The notes beneath the pieces were generated by a model that made no database searches, was not told where the DNA came from, and saw only the letters and a program-made list of their open reading frames with translations. From Variovorax paradoxus (GTDB taxonomy: Bacteria; Pseudomonadota; Gammaproteobacteria; Burkholderiales; Burkholderiaceae_C), in the NCBI RefSeq assembly GCF_018614955.1, contig NZ_JAGGNV010000060.1, positions 19,450-83,449 of the forward strand: DNA of 64,000 nucleotides. The letters run 5' to 3'. Shown here in pieces: positions 33,457 through 42,564 of this stretch (the first letter of the stretch is position 1; each line of letters begins with the position of its first letter). The translations under genes were made by a program, and so were the position numbers.

Positions 33457-35423
33457 ACCGGCAGCACGGCCAGCAAGTTGGCCCCAAAAAGGATCGGCCG
33501 GACCGAAAACTGCACCGGGGCCACTTCGCCTTCATGCGCGCGCTCGCCCAGGGTCTGGACGAAAGGGCGAGCTGGGACCGGTACCTGCGGCTCGAAGGCG
33601 AGCACACCGACTTAAAGACCGTGCGGCGCACGATCGCCTGGATCCGCGATGCGTTCGCGGCGGCCGCCCGGCGCGAGCACAAGCCGGGCACCGCGCGGCT
33701 GATCCTGCTGGACGCGGAGCGATTTTCATCGACGCCGGCGCTGCCCAGCCTGGCCGAGTTCGCGGTCGCCCGGGGTTTGGAGGATTTCTCAGAGGCCGAG
33801 CAGATCGAGGCTTATGAAGCGGCTTACCCCGGCGGCGCGAGGGCAGGGCAGGGCAGGGCCCGGCCGTCGCGCCGCGCCCGCGTCATCGACCACCAGCTGC
33901 AGGCGCTGCGATGGCTCGAGGGCCTGGTGGTGCAGGATCCGCGGCCTGGCGACCGCGTGGCGGCCTGGCTCCATCCAACGCTTGCCGCACGGCTCGAACG
34001 CGCCGGCCTACCGACGCTCTCCGAGCTGGTCGAGCGCATCAATGGCATCGGTGCACGCTGGTGGGTGCAGGTGCCGGGCGTCGGCGAACGCAAGGCCGCC
34101 CGGATCCTGGAATGGCTCCATGCGAACGAAGCGGTCCTGAAGATCAAGGTGGGCGACCATGTCGGCCTGCCCCGCGCCCAGTTGACCCCAGCCGCCCTGG
34201 CCGCGGTCGTGCCGGCGGCCACCGCCCTGCGACCCTACGAAAAATTCGTGCTGCCGGGCGAGCTCGATGGCAGGGAAGGGCGCTACCGCGCGCGCCCGGA
34301 AAAATGCCTGGTCATGGCGGCCAACGACCACGAAGCCATCGGCGCCTGGCTGGCCTCCAAGAGGTCGGGCGATGGGAAGGTCGGGAAGGGCGAACTGTCG
34401 TCGACCCAGCGCTCCTATCGCAAGGAAGCGGAGCGGCTGCTGCTGTGGTCGATCCTGGAGCGCAAGAAGGCCCTGTCGTCACTCGCGGTGGAGGATGCGA
34501 GCGCCTACCGCGGCTTCCTCGCCGACCCGCCCCCGAGCTGGTGCGGGCCGCGCCACCATCAGCGCTGGTCGCCGATGTGGCGGCCGCTCGAAGGAGTATT
34601 GACGCCGGCGGCGCTGCGGCAGTCCCTGATCATCCTGCGCAGCCTGTTCGCGTTCCTCATGAGCCAGGGCTACGTGGTGGGCAACCCGTTTGCGGCGGTG
34701 GCCCTTCCGCCGCAGCCGCAGCGCCCGTTGGGCTCGAACCGCACCTTGACCTTTGCGCAGTGGGACCACATCAACGGCTTGCTGCAGGACCACGTGGCCA
34801 CCGAGGTGGGTCGACGGCTGCGCCGCGGCATGCGCTGGCTCTACGCAACCGGGCTGCGCGTCGCCGAAATCACGAGCGCCCGGTGCGAGGACTTGAATCA
34901 GGTCGAGTACAAGGCGGCCGATGGCACGATGGCGACCGGCTGGCTGCTGTCGGTGATCGGCAAGGGCGGCCGTAGCCGCCAGGTGCCGGTACCGGCCGAA
35001 CTGGTCGAGGAATTTGGTGCCGAGCTGGCGCGCCACGGTTTCGAGCGGCAGATCGGTGCGATCACCAACCAGGGGATCCCTGTGATGGCGCGCTTCGACA
35101 CCGAGCTCGAACGGCCGCCAGGCTGGTCGGCTTCCGGGCTCTACCAGGCGATCAAGGCGTTCCTCGCGCAGGCCGCCGCCAGCCTCGACGGCATGGACGC
35201 GCAGCAGCTGCGAAAGGCCAGCACGCACTGGCTGAGGCACACGCATGGCTCGCACGCGCTGCAGGGCAGGGAAGGGCAGGCGCCAGTGCCTATTCAGGTG
35301 GTGCAGAACAACCTGGGGCATGCTTCTGTTGGGACCACGTCGATGTATCTAGCGACGGAACCGGGAAGCAGGCTCGCGGCCATGCGGGGGTTTTGGAAGG
35401 ATGGCCAGTTGCCAGGAGGCTGA
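33453..35423 (+). CDS. Tyrosine recombinase with long N-terminal domain (DUF3701 type)
   Basis: A 656-residue site-specific recombinase. About 330 N-terminal residues form a DUF3701-like region including helix-hairpin-helix-like INGIGARWWVQVPGVGERKA. The phage-integrase catalytic domain contains first Arg in LYATGLRVAEITSA, the box HWLRHTHGSHAL, LGHASVGTTSMYL with the nucleophilic Tyr, and a SAM-like core domain before it. The start is GTG 33453, overlapping the stop of the small gene. It may resolve plasmid multimers or move a cassette; no att sites are identified. Confidence 0.85.
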   Translation: MNRQHGQQVGPKKDRPDRKLHRGHFAFMRALAQGLDERASWDRYLRLEGEHTDLKTVRRTIAWIRDAFAAAARREHKPGTARLILLDAERFSSTPALPSLAEFAVARGLEDFSEAEQIEAYEAAYPGGARAGQGRARPSRRARVIDHQLQALRWLEGLVVQDPRPGDRVAAWLHPTLAARLERAGLPTLSELVERINGIGARWWVQVPGVGERKAARILEWLHANEAVLKIKVGDHVGLPRAQLTPAALAAVVPAATALRPYEKFVLPGELDGREGRYRARPEKCLVMAANDHEAIGAWLASKRSGDGKVGKGELSSTQRSYRKEAERLLLWSILERKKALSSLAVEDASAYRGFLADPPPSWCGPRHHQRWSPMWRPLEGVLTPAALRQSLIILRSLFAFLMSQGYVVGNPFAAVALPPQPQRPLGSNRTLTFAQWDHINGLLQDHVATEVGRRLRRGMRWLYATGLRVAEITSARCEDLNQVEYKAADGTMATGWLLSVIGKGGRSRQVPVPAELVEEFGAELARHGFERQIGAITNQGIPVMARFDTELERPPGWSASGLYQAIKAFLAQAAASLDGMDAQQLRKASTHWLRHTHGSHALQGREGQAPVPIQVVQNNLGHASVGTTSMYLATEPGSRLAAMRGFWKDGQLPGG

Positions 35424-35612
35424 ACGCTTGATTTCGTTTGTGGGCACCGATCCGGTGACGCCTGCGTGGGTCCGCTCCAGCGGCGCACGGCCGAGCTCAT
35501 AGCGCGCCTCTGGGGCTGCACATCGACACCAACGCGTCGACCGCACTTGCACGAACCCATTCGCTCAGGCGAAAAAGCTGGTGCGCCACCGGGGGGGTTT
35601 GACAATCACCCC

Positions 35613-35870
35613 ATGACATCGATCTCGAGTCAGCTTCTGGTGGACGCCGTGCGCTGCGTCGGGCGCATGAGCTCCAAGGCGCGCGAACGGCGCGCCGAGG
35701 AAATCCACGTCCGACAGCCGAACCTGTTTTTCTCGGTGCTTGCCCTGCAGCAGTACGGCGCCACCCTTGAGCAGATCGAGGTGGTTCTGAATCTGCTCCT
35801 CGTCTTCGACGAAGCGATGCAGCGCTGTTACGGACGACTATTTCCGCTAGCCAGGTCCACAGCGCAATAA
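35613..35870 (+). CDS. Small conserved hypothetical protein
   Basis: An 85-residue protein (MTSISSQLLVDAVRCVGRMS…, LALQQYGATLEQIEVVLNLL…VFDEAMQRCYGRLFPLA), mostly helical, with even coding character. I know it only as a hypothetical from plasmids. Its 3' end lies inside a 14-bp inverted repeat (35842-35889), so the last residues could derive from an insertion. No strong Shine-Dalgarno is seen (poly-G stretch upstream). The 35424-35612 gap shows no gene. Confidence 0.55.
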   Translation: MTSISSQLLVDAVRCVGRMSSKARERRAEEIHVRQPNLFFSVLALQQYGATLEQIEVVLNLLLVFDEAMQRCYGRLFPLARSTAQ

Positions 35871-35889
35871 TTGATCCTGGCTAGCGGAA
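35842..35889. repeat. 14-bp perfect inverted repeat
   Basis: TTCCGCTAGCCAGG (35842-35855) and CCTGGCTAGCGGAA (35876-35889) flank 20 bases. It could fold as a strong hairpin after the small gene, or mark the joined ends of an insertion, since a transposase scrap starts just to the right. Confidence 0.7.
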
Positions 35890-35907
35890 TTGACGCTCCT
35901 CAACAGC

Positions 35908-36024
35908 AGTCGCGGCCGCTTCAACCCCCGCGCCGTCAAGCGCAAGATGAGCAACTTCAGCGTTCGCCATCGCGGCGAGCTGCTGCATCAACGGCACCAA
36001 CCAATGCCCTTCTTACGTATCTAA
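35908..36024 (+). mobile_element. IS4-like transposase C-terminal scrap
   Basis: The frame reads SRGRFNPRAVKRKMSNFSVR and ends LHQRHQPMPFLRI, stop. The NPRxVKRKMSNF wording is typical of the C-terminus of some IS4-family transposases. About 38 residues survive of roughly 430. The following bases to 36477 hold no gene I can support. Confidence 0.5.
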
Positions 36025-36477
36025 ACAGTATTGAGTCTAGGCCCAGACGATGGGCCAGCGCGCGTTTGAGCCTGGAGCCGCAGGTGACGCCCCGCTCCGA
36101 CGGCCCCCTGACCGCCGGCTATAAAGTCGGCTATGACAAGTCGGCCAGGATCCCGACTGGTTCGACAGCTTTGGCGCTCGAAGCCGATGTCCACCAGAGC
36201 AGACGGTTGAGGACGGAGATGCGCCCCAGAGCGGCGCCGCGCGGGCCGCTATCTGGCACCGACATCGACCGGCTGGTTCTGCCCGATAGTGTGATTTCGC
36301 ACGCGGAGTTGGCATAGAGTCAGCGGTGTTCACACGGCCGCTGTGTGAGTACCCGCCTTTTCCCTTCTACAGCGGAATAGGCGATCCGAATTCGGCTTGG
36401 AGCTTCCACCGCCGGCCTGGCAGCCGGCATGAGGCAAGATGATCGGTCGAGCGGCTTGACAGCCGGAGGAACGAGCG

Positions 36478-38256
36478 ATGAATGGAGCCGAGACCAAAGA
36501 GGGTGAAAGGTTCGTACGCGTCGGCACGCTCGAGGAGCTCGCCGCGCGGCGCATGACCGTCGTGAGCGGCGCTCATCCTCCGATCCTCGTCATCGCGGAC
36601 GGTGCGCGGTGCTACGCCGTGGACAACCGCTGCCCGCATCTCGGCTTTCCGCTCCAGCGTGGGACGCTCGAGGACGGCATTCTCACCTGCCATTGGCATC
36701 ATGCGCGCTTCGATGTCGCGAGCGGGGGCGGCTTCGACTTATGGGCGGACGACCTGCCGACCGCCGCGGTCGAAGTGCGTGACGATGAAGTATGGGTGTC
36801 GACCACGTTGCGCTATGCCGACGGGCAGACGCACTGGCGCAATCGACTGCGCGACGGGATGGCGCACGATCTCGGGCTGGTGATCGCGAAGGCGATCCTC
36901 GGCTTGCGCGCGCAAGGCGTGCCGGCGCTCGAGCTGATTCGCGAAGCGGCGCTCTTCGGAGCGCGCGGACGTGAGGATTGGGGGGCGGGGCTCACGGTGC
37001 TCACTGCGCTCGGCAATCTCGTGCCTGTCCTGCCGGAAGAATCGAGCTATCTCGCGCTCTACAAGGGCATCGCGAAAGTCGCCAAGGACTGCGCGGGACA
37101 GCCCGCAAGGCGCACGGGCCAGCCGCTCGACCCGCCGCCGCCGGCCGAGACGCTTGCGCGGTGGCTGCGCCATTGGACTGCGGTGCGTCACCGCGATGCG
37201 ATCGAGCGAACCGTTCTCGCGGGCATCTCGGCTCGACTGTCCCCCGCCACGCTCGCCGAGATGCTGCTCGCTGCCGCCACCGACCGCGTGTTTGCCGACG
37301 GCGGCCACACGCTCGACTTCATCAACAAGGCATTCGAGCTCCTGGATCTGATTGGCTGGGCGCACGCCGACGCCGTACTCCCCACGACGGTCGAGCATCT
37401 CGCGAGCGCCCGCGGCGCCGAGGAGTCCACTGCCTGGCGCCATCCGATCGATCTCATCGCCCTTTCGGCCGACGCGGCGGCAGAACTCCCGTCGGCGATT
37501 GCGATCGGCGGACGCAGCGCACGCCGGTGGGGTGGCACGATCGCACTTGCCGAGGCGTTCCTCGGCGACAGCCCCTCCGCCATCGCGCAGACGATGATCA
37601 AGGCGATCGCTGAAGGTGCCGCGCCACCCGACCTCGGCCGCGCCCTCGCCTACGCTGCGGCATTGCGCGTCGCCCGGTTTGGAACCTCGAACGAGCATTC
37701 GGACTGGGAAGCGGCCCATCACGCCTTCACTTACGCCCATGCGACCCAGCGCATGCTGGCGCGCCTTGCAGGCGGCGGCCGCACACCGACCGCCGAAAGC
37801 CTGCGCGCGGTGTTGCACGGTGCAATGCACGTTTATCTGCTGCGCTTTCTCAACGTACCGCCCGCGCGCTTGCCTGGCGAAGGCGACGACCGGCTCGACG
37901 ATCTGCCAGCGGAAACCGAAGCGCTCGAGCGCGGATTCCTCGATGCGCTCGACCGGCACGGCGGCGTGGAGATGGCCGGGCGTTACGTCGCCCGCCATCT
38001 CACCCTCGGCCACGATGCCGGCGCGCTCATTGCGACGCTAATACAGGCGGTGCTGCGGGAGGATGCGGGCTTCCACAGCTATCAGATGCTCGAGGCGAGC
38101 ATTGCGCAGTTCCGTGAATGGGGTCCCACGCCCGAAGGGCAACGCATTCTTTACGCCGCGGCGCGCTACCTCGCCGCTCACTCTCCGACGGAGCGGGCCG
38201 ATTTGCAGACTGCTGTGGTCGCGCGCAAGCTGGCGCGCGACGAGAAGCTGTACTAG
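36478..38256 (+). CDS. Rieske-domain protein with large helical C-terminal domain
   Basis: A 592-residue protein. Residues about 10-110 form a Rieske [2Fe-2S] domain with CPHLGFPLQRG and CHWHHARFD ligands. The remaining 480 residues are mostly alpha-helical, with no cofactor motif I know (for example HTLDFINKAFELLDLIGWAH, LLRFLNVPPARLPGEGDD). It is not a ring-hydroxylating oxygenase, because no 2-His-1-carboxylate iron site is recognisable. It stands alone, with noncoding flanks and a MITE downstream. The ribosome-binding site is GGAGGAACG just before the ATG. Confidence 0.78.
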   Translation: MNGAETKEGERFVRVGTLEELAARRMTVVSGAHPPILVIADGARCYAVDNRCPHLGFPLQRGTLEDGILTCHWHHARFDVASGGGFDLWADDLPTAAVEVRDDEVWVSTTLRYADGQTHWRNRLRDGMAHDLGLVIAKAILGLRAQGVPALELIREAALFGARGREDWGAGLTVLTALGNLVPVLPEESSYLALYKGIAKVAKDCAGQPARRTGQPLDPPPPAETLARWLRHWTAVRHRDAIERTVLAGISARLSPATLAEMLLAAATDRVFADGGHTLDFINKAFELLDLIGWAHADAVLPTTVEHLASARGAEESTAWRHPIDLIALSADAAAELPSAIAIGGRSARRWGGTIALAEAFLGDSPSAIAQTMIKAIAEGAAPPDLGRALAYAAALRVARFGTSNEHSDWEAAHHAFTYAHATQRMLARLAGGGRTPTAESLRAVLHGAMHVYLLRFLNVPPARLPGEGDDRLDDLPAETEALERGFLDALDRHGGVEMAGRYVARHLTLGHDAGALIATLIQAVLREDAGFHSYQMLEASIAQFREWGPTPEGQRILYAAARYLAAHSPTERADLQTAVVARKLARDEKLY

Positions 38257-38443
38257 TGGGCGGGCGTTGGCGTATCACGGCACGACGCTGACGGGCGTTC
38301 CTGCGCCAACTCGGTGCATTCCACCGGCATCGCCATAGTGGACGACTCATCGAACGGCGGGCGCTAGGACCGAGGTCTGATCGACTCGGCCCGGACACGG
38401 TTATGAAGCGTTCCGATCGCGTCGACCTCGACTTCGACCAAGT

Positions 38444-38806
38444 TGTCGGTTTTCCTTCAATCTGTCACTTCTGCACTTTCATTCTGTCAGCGCCAAATCA
38501 GAGCGGAGCCTTGATTCATGGTCTTCTCGCGATGAGCGCCCGCCCATCAGACGAGCTGTGCCACCATCCCGGTCCCCAGGGGTTTTGGTCCTTTCAATTG
38601 GCACAACCTTGCATTTGACCCGTCCAAGGTGTCACCAGCTTCGAGCCCGCGTTGCGTTCGCATCCAGATCCTGCAAGAGCTTGCGAGTTGCCGCCGAGCA
38701 GCGAAGCTGGCGTGCGATGCGGGCCCCCTGCCGCGCGGTGACAGATTGAAAGGGTCAGCAGTGCCAATTGAAAGATCAGAAGTGACAGATTGAAGGGAAA
38801 CCGACA
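38444..38806. mobile_element. 363-bp MITE-like element with 30-bp inverted ends
   Basis: The left end (38444-38473) starts TGTCGGTTTTCCTTCAATCT and the right end (38777-38806), reversed, starts TGTCGGTTTCCCTTCAATCT; both continue GTCACTTCTG. Only one of 30 bases differs. Inside, copies of CTGTCA/TTTCAAT motifs repeat near both ends, as in IS21-family termini, but no transposase frame exists. It is probably a non-autonomous element or an internally deleted IS. The region 38257-38443 before it and 38807-39011 after it show no gene. Confidence 0.7.
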
Positions 38807-39011
38807 GCCATCATCGAATTCGAGGACGATCGTGCATCGCATGGCAGCTCCAATGACGTACTTGCAAAGCACGATACGCGATCCGAGCAGCTTTCCGGGG
38901 CTTTTGACGGCTTCCCTCAACATCTGCTGCTAGCCGATCGATCGAGGCAGAGCTGATGGTCGCAGGATCGGCGTGAGGAAAGCCCGATGGAGGGTGGCAA
39001 GCGCCGCGGTG

Positions 39012-39110
39012 TTCAAGGCAAGGGCGGCTCGCCCTCGTAGGCGCGCTGCAGCAGCGCGCGCAGTGCAGCACGGTTCAGAGGCCGCGGGTTGGGATAAGGG
39101 TTCTGCACGG
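39012..39110 (-). pseudogene. Maleylacetate reductase, 3' piece beyond the IS
   Basis: The leftward frame VQNPYPNPRPLNRAALRALL then QRAYEGEPPLP, stop, is the C-terminus of a maleylacetate reductase (usual wording NPYPNPRP…LLQRAYEG). Joining it to the piece right of the IS at a shared CT dinucleotide restores the reading frame exactly. Confidence 0.82.
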
Positions 39111-39112
39111 CT

Positions 39113-40712
39113 GATATGGCTTGATCCTGTCAAGAGCGCGAGCCGATCTCTCCGGGTGCCGGATTGCAGAATCTTTCGCGAATGCCGGATGGGGAACGCG
39201 ACGGAGCCGGGTGCGTGAGCGACGGTTGATCATGCTGATATGCGTGGATTGGCTACCGACAGTTCATGTGTTCGTCGCGGGGCTGCCTGCTTTCTAGGAT
39301 CTGCGGTTGATCCACTCGCGTGGCTGCGCAATAGCCGTCCCGAGGATTCCCCTGTGGCCGTGGCTGCGCCGCGTTCCCAATCCGGCCTCAATGAGGTTGT
39401 TCGATAGGCGCCTCCCTGGTGATGTGTGCCATGTCCTCGCGAGTTCACGTGGAGGCAGCCGGTAGCGGCGTCACCTCGCGCGCGATGGCCCACACGAAAC
39501 CGGAGAGTTCGCGCGCGATGGCCACGACGATCTTGTTGTGCGGCATGCGCCGCGCGGCCAGCCGCTTGAAGCGCGCGCACAGCCGCAACTGCGCAGTCCA
39601 GGCGATGTCGGTCACGGCCTTGGGCAGTTCCGACTGGCGCCTGGCGATGACCGCACTGACTCGTGCCGGATAGCGGTACTGGTGTGCCACCTCCACCAGC
39701 ATGCGCCGCGCTGCCGAGTTGCCGGCCTTGGTGATGGCACCCTGTCGGCGGCGCTGGCCGCTGGAGTCCTCGCTGGGCACCAGGCCCAGGTAGGCCATCA
39801 ACTGGCGCGGGTTGGCGAAGCGGTGGAAGTCCTGGATCTCGGCCACCAGCGTGATCGCGGCAATGAGCTGCACGCCGCGCAGCGCCTGCAGCGCGGCCGC
39901 CACCGGCGCCAGCGACCAGCCCGCCAGCGCATCGCGCAGCGACTGCTCCAGGCGTGCGATGCGCGCCTGCGATTCGCTCACCGCGTGCAGGTACTCCTGG
40001 AAGGCGATGTGCTGCGCGGCGTGCGGCAATGCCAGGCCAGCCAGCCAGCGCAGATGCGCCGCCGTCCAAGCGCTCTTGCCCGCGTACACCACGCCGTTGC
40101 GCAACAGCAGCGCCTTCAGGCGGTGGCGTGCATTGCGCTGCTCGCGCACGGCGTCCTCGCGGGCGCGCACCAGGTCGCGCAGCGCCTCGTCCACGGCGTC
40201 CGGCACGCGCACAGCGCTGAGTTCACCCGCGCGCGCCAGGCGCGCCAGCATCAACGCATCGCGGCGGTCGGTCTTCACCCGATCGCCCGAGCGCTTGGGG
40301 ATGGACGAGGGCGCCACCACCTCGCAGTGGTAGCCCAGCGCGCAGAGGTGGCGTTGCAGCACAAAGCCGCAGGGGCCCGCTTCGTAGACCACATGCACGC
40401 AGTGGCCCCGACTGACCAGGCGGCGCAGGGCCTTGCTGACGGCATCGACGCCGCCGGCTACCGCGCCCAGATGGCGTACTTCGCCGTCACGACCGGCCTC
40501 GGCCAGGGCAATGTCGATGCTGTCCTTGTGGACGTCCAGCCCCGCATAAACGGTGGCCGCGGTAGTGGTAGATTGACTCATGGCCCGTCTCCTTGCTCGT
40601 TGACACGCTGTCCGCCCTTCGGGGTGCAGCGTTGTGGCTCGGCACACCCACGGTGCGCAACCCACGGTAGTCCCGGAGACGGGCCGCCTCAACGGCTCAA
40701 GCCATTCTGTCT
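39113..40712 (-). mobile_element. IS110-family (IS1111-type) insertion sequence, about 1600 bp
   Basis: Boundaries follow from reconstruction of the interrupted gene: CT at 39111-39112 and CT at 40711-40712 are the duplicated core. Subterminal 9-bp inverted repeats ATGGCTTGA (39116-39124) and TCAAGCCAT (40697-40705) lie just inside, as in the IS1111 group. The transposase gene leaves about 130 bases on its upstream side and 330 on its downstream side. The long downstream part probably encodes the guide (bridge/seek) RNA. On the upstream side GGCCCGTCTCC and GGAGACGGGCC form an inverted repeat. Confidence 0.85.
39445..40581 (-). CDS. tnp: IS110-family transposase
   Basis: A 378-residue DEDD recombinase. 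The N-terminal RuvC-like domain starts VYAGLDVHKDSIDIALAEAG (first Asp), followed by VYEAGPCGFVLQRHL, and GDRVKTDRRDALMLARLARA carries the later acidic residues. The C-terminal Tnp_20 domain has IAAITLVAEIQDFHRFANPR, MAYLGLVPSEDSSG and ITKAGNSAARRMLVE with the catalytic serine region. AAGGAGACGGGCC precedes the ATG. It differs clearly from the second IS110 transposase at 63439. Confidence 0.95.
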   Translation of the reverse strand: MSQSTTTAATVYAGLDVHKDSIDIALAEAGRDGEVRHLGAVAGGVDAVSKALRRLVSRGHCVHVVYEAGPCGFVLQRHLCALGYHCEVVAPSSIPKRSGDRVKTDRRDALMLARLARAGELSAVRVPDAVDEALRDLVRAREDAVREQRNARHRLKALLLRNGVVYAGKSAWTAAHLRWLAGLALPHAAQHIAFQEYLHAVSESQARIARLEQSLRDALAGWSLAPVAAALQALRGVQLIAAITLVAEIQDFHRFANPRQLMAYLGLVPSEDSSGQRRRQGAITKAGNSAARRMLVEVAHQYRYPARVSAVIARRQSELPKAVTDIAWTAQLRLCARFKRLAARRMPHNKIVVAIARELSGFVWAIAREVTPLPAAST

Positions 40713-41691
40713 AGATCGGCCACACGGTCGAGGGATTCCGCCGGCATGCCGAGTTCCTTCAGCGCCAGCGGTGCTCCCGCAGCACGCATGAGATCGTAGA
40801 TCGCCTGCGGCACGCGATTTTCTACAGTGCCGAGCGCGCGCGCCGCATGTGACATTGCGGCCGGCGCACAAGCGGCGTTGTAGGCCAGCGTGTGCGGCAG
40901 CATTACCGTGTGCGTCTCGGCATGCGGCAGGTTGCAGCTGCCGCCCAGCGTGTGGCACAGCTTGTGGTGCAACCCCATGGACGCGGCGCCCAACACCGAG
41001 CCGCACAGCCAGGCGCCGTAGAGCCCCTGTTCGCGTGCCGCATCGGATTGCGGCTCCGCCAGCAGCCCGCGAAGTGCGGCGGCCCATTGCACGCAGGCCT
41101 TCCTCCGCCAAGAGCGACACCACCGGGTTCCGATCGTGCGCGTAGAGCGCCTCCGCTGCGTGCGCAATTGCATTGAAACCGCTTGTCACGCACACACACC
41201 TTGACCGGCAGCGTGCGAATCAGATCCGGGTCGTACAACACGGTACGTGGCAACACGCGCGCATCGCGACCGGTCTTCTTGATGCCACCCTCGGTGATGC
41301 CGTAGATCGACGTCATCTCGCTGCCGGCGTACGTGGTAGGAATGGCAACGATGGGAAGCGCGTGCTCCAGCGCAATGGCCTTGCCCAGACCGATGGTTGA
41401 GCCGCCCCCGACGGCGACCATGCCATCGGCACCCACTGACCGGGCGGTGGCCACTGCGTCGCGAGCGGTCTCGATCGGCACATGCATCACGGCGCGATCG
41501 AAGACGCCGGCTGCGCGCACGCCCAGTCGTACCGCCACCGAGTCCGCGGTCTCGCGCTGCTCGGGCGTGCACAGCACCAGTGCGCGTCGCACATCCAAGG
41601 CAACCAGCTCCTGGTCAAGGCGGTTTAGGCTGCCCTGGCCGAACACGACGCGGGCCGGTGCGCATAGGTAGGTAAAGGCCAGGCGCTCCAT
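40713..41691 (-). pseudogene. Maleylacetate reductase, 5' part with two frameshifts
   Basis: The frame from ATG 41691 shows the Fe-alcohol dehydrogenase-like family: MERLAFTYLCAPARVVFGQG, GGGSTIGLGKAIAL and PTTYAGSEMTSIYG. It breaks near 41190, where GTGTGTGC contains extra bases before VTSGFNAIAHAAEALYAHDR. It shifts again near 41090 before LRGLLAEPQSDAA and HHKLCHTLGGSCNLPHAETH. The IS110 insertion then removes the last 30 residues. The intact enzyme would reduce maleylacetate to 3-oxoadipate using NAD(P)H, the last step of hydroxyquinol degradation. Three independent lesions make it non-functional here. Confidence 0.88.
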
Positions 41692-41694
41692 GGT

Positions 41695-42564
41695 TCAGTC
41701 CGCCGACCGCGCACTGCGGCTCATCACGAAGTCGTAGTCCAGCGAGTAGTAGACCGGAGGTCTCGCGGGGTCACCGGTTTCGTGGCGCACCCAATCGGCG
41801 ATGAGACTCGGGCGCACGCCGAACACGGCGTCGGATTCGAGGTAGCGCCCGCCGCGCCGGAACACATGGGTGATCAGCCGCTCGTAGCCCTGCGCCTGGA
41901 TCATGAAATGCAGGTGCGCCGGACGCCACGGATGGCGACCGAGCGACTCGAGCATCGCGCCCACCGGGCCGTCATGCGGAATGGGGTACTCATGCGCCAC
42001 GATAGAGCGGAAGTGGTAGCACCCGTTGGCGTCGGTGCGCAACTGGGCCCGGGCCCGATGTTCGGACAGCGACGGGTCGGGTTTTTGCACGTCGTACCAG
42101 CCTTCTTCGTCGGCCTGCCAGACATCGACGAGCGCGTGAGGAACCGGTTCCCCCTCCCGCCCGGTGACCCGGCCCTGCACGAAGCACGGCGCTCCTTTGG
42201 CACCATTGGCGATATCGGCGCCATGTTCGACCATGGGCGCGCCTTCGACGAAGAACGGTCCGAAAACGGTGGCCTCGGTGCAGCCCGCCGGCTTTGTGTT
42301 GTTCTGTGCCATGACCAGCGTGGACAAGCCGAGCACGTCCGAAAGCAGGATGAACTCCTGCCGCTTGTCGTCGGTGATATGTCCCGCATCGGTAAGAAAT
42401 TGAATGCCGCGCCACCACTCATCCTCGGTGAGATTCACCTCTCGAGCGAAGTCGTGCAGATGATGCACCAGGCTGGCCATCACGCTGCGCAGTCGCGCAT
42501 CGGGGCATCGATTAATCGACTCGAGCACTGCCTCGGTGATGGTGAATGGGTCGAGTGGTTTCAT
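41695..42564 (-). CDS. Hydroxyquinol 1,2-dioxygenase
   Basis: A 289-residue intradiol dioxygenase. The N-terminal helical dimerisation domain (VMASLVHHLHDFAREVNLTE, EWWRGIQFLTDAGHITDD) precedes the catalytic beta domain. Fe(III) ligand candidates are Tyr in EEGWYDVQ, Tyr in EYPIPHDGP and the two His of RPAHLHFMI. The wording fits hydroxyquinol rather than catechol enzymes. It opens 1,2,4-trihydroxybenzene to maleylacetate. GGAGAACCACCA precedes the ATG, which overlaps the monooxygenase stop by 4 bp; the reductase gene follows after 3 bp. Confidence 0.88.
   Translation of the reverse strand: MKPLDPFTITEAVLESINRCPDARLRSVMASLVHHLHDFAREVNLTEDEWWRGIQFLTDAGHITDDKRQEFILLSDVLGLSTLVMAQNNTKPAGCTEATVFGPFFVEGAPMVEHGADIANGAKGAPCFVQGRVTGREGEPVPHALVDVWQADEEGWYDVQKPDPSLSEHRARAQLRTDANGCYHFRSIVAHEYPIPHDGPVGAMLESLGRHPWRPAHLHFMIQAQGYERLITHVFRRGGRYLESDAVFGVRPSLIADWVRHETGDPARPPVYYSLDYDFVMSRSARSAD

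Noticed and set aside
39538..40791. 417-codon rightward frame across the IS110 transposase
   Set aside because: Antisense to a well-defined transposase and crosses the IS boundary.
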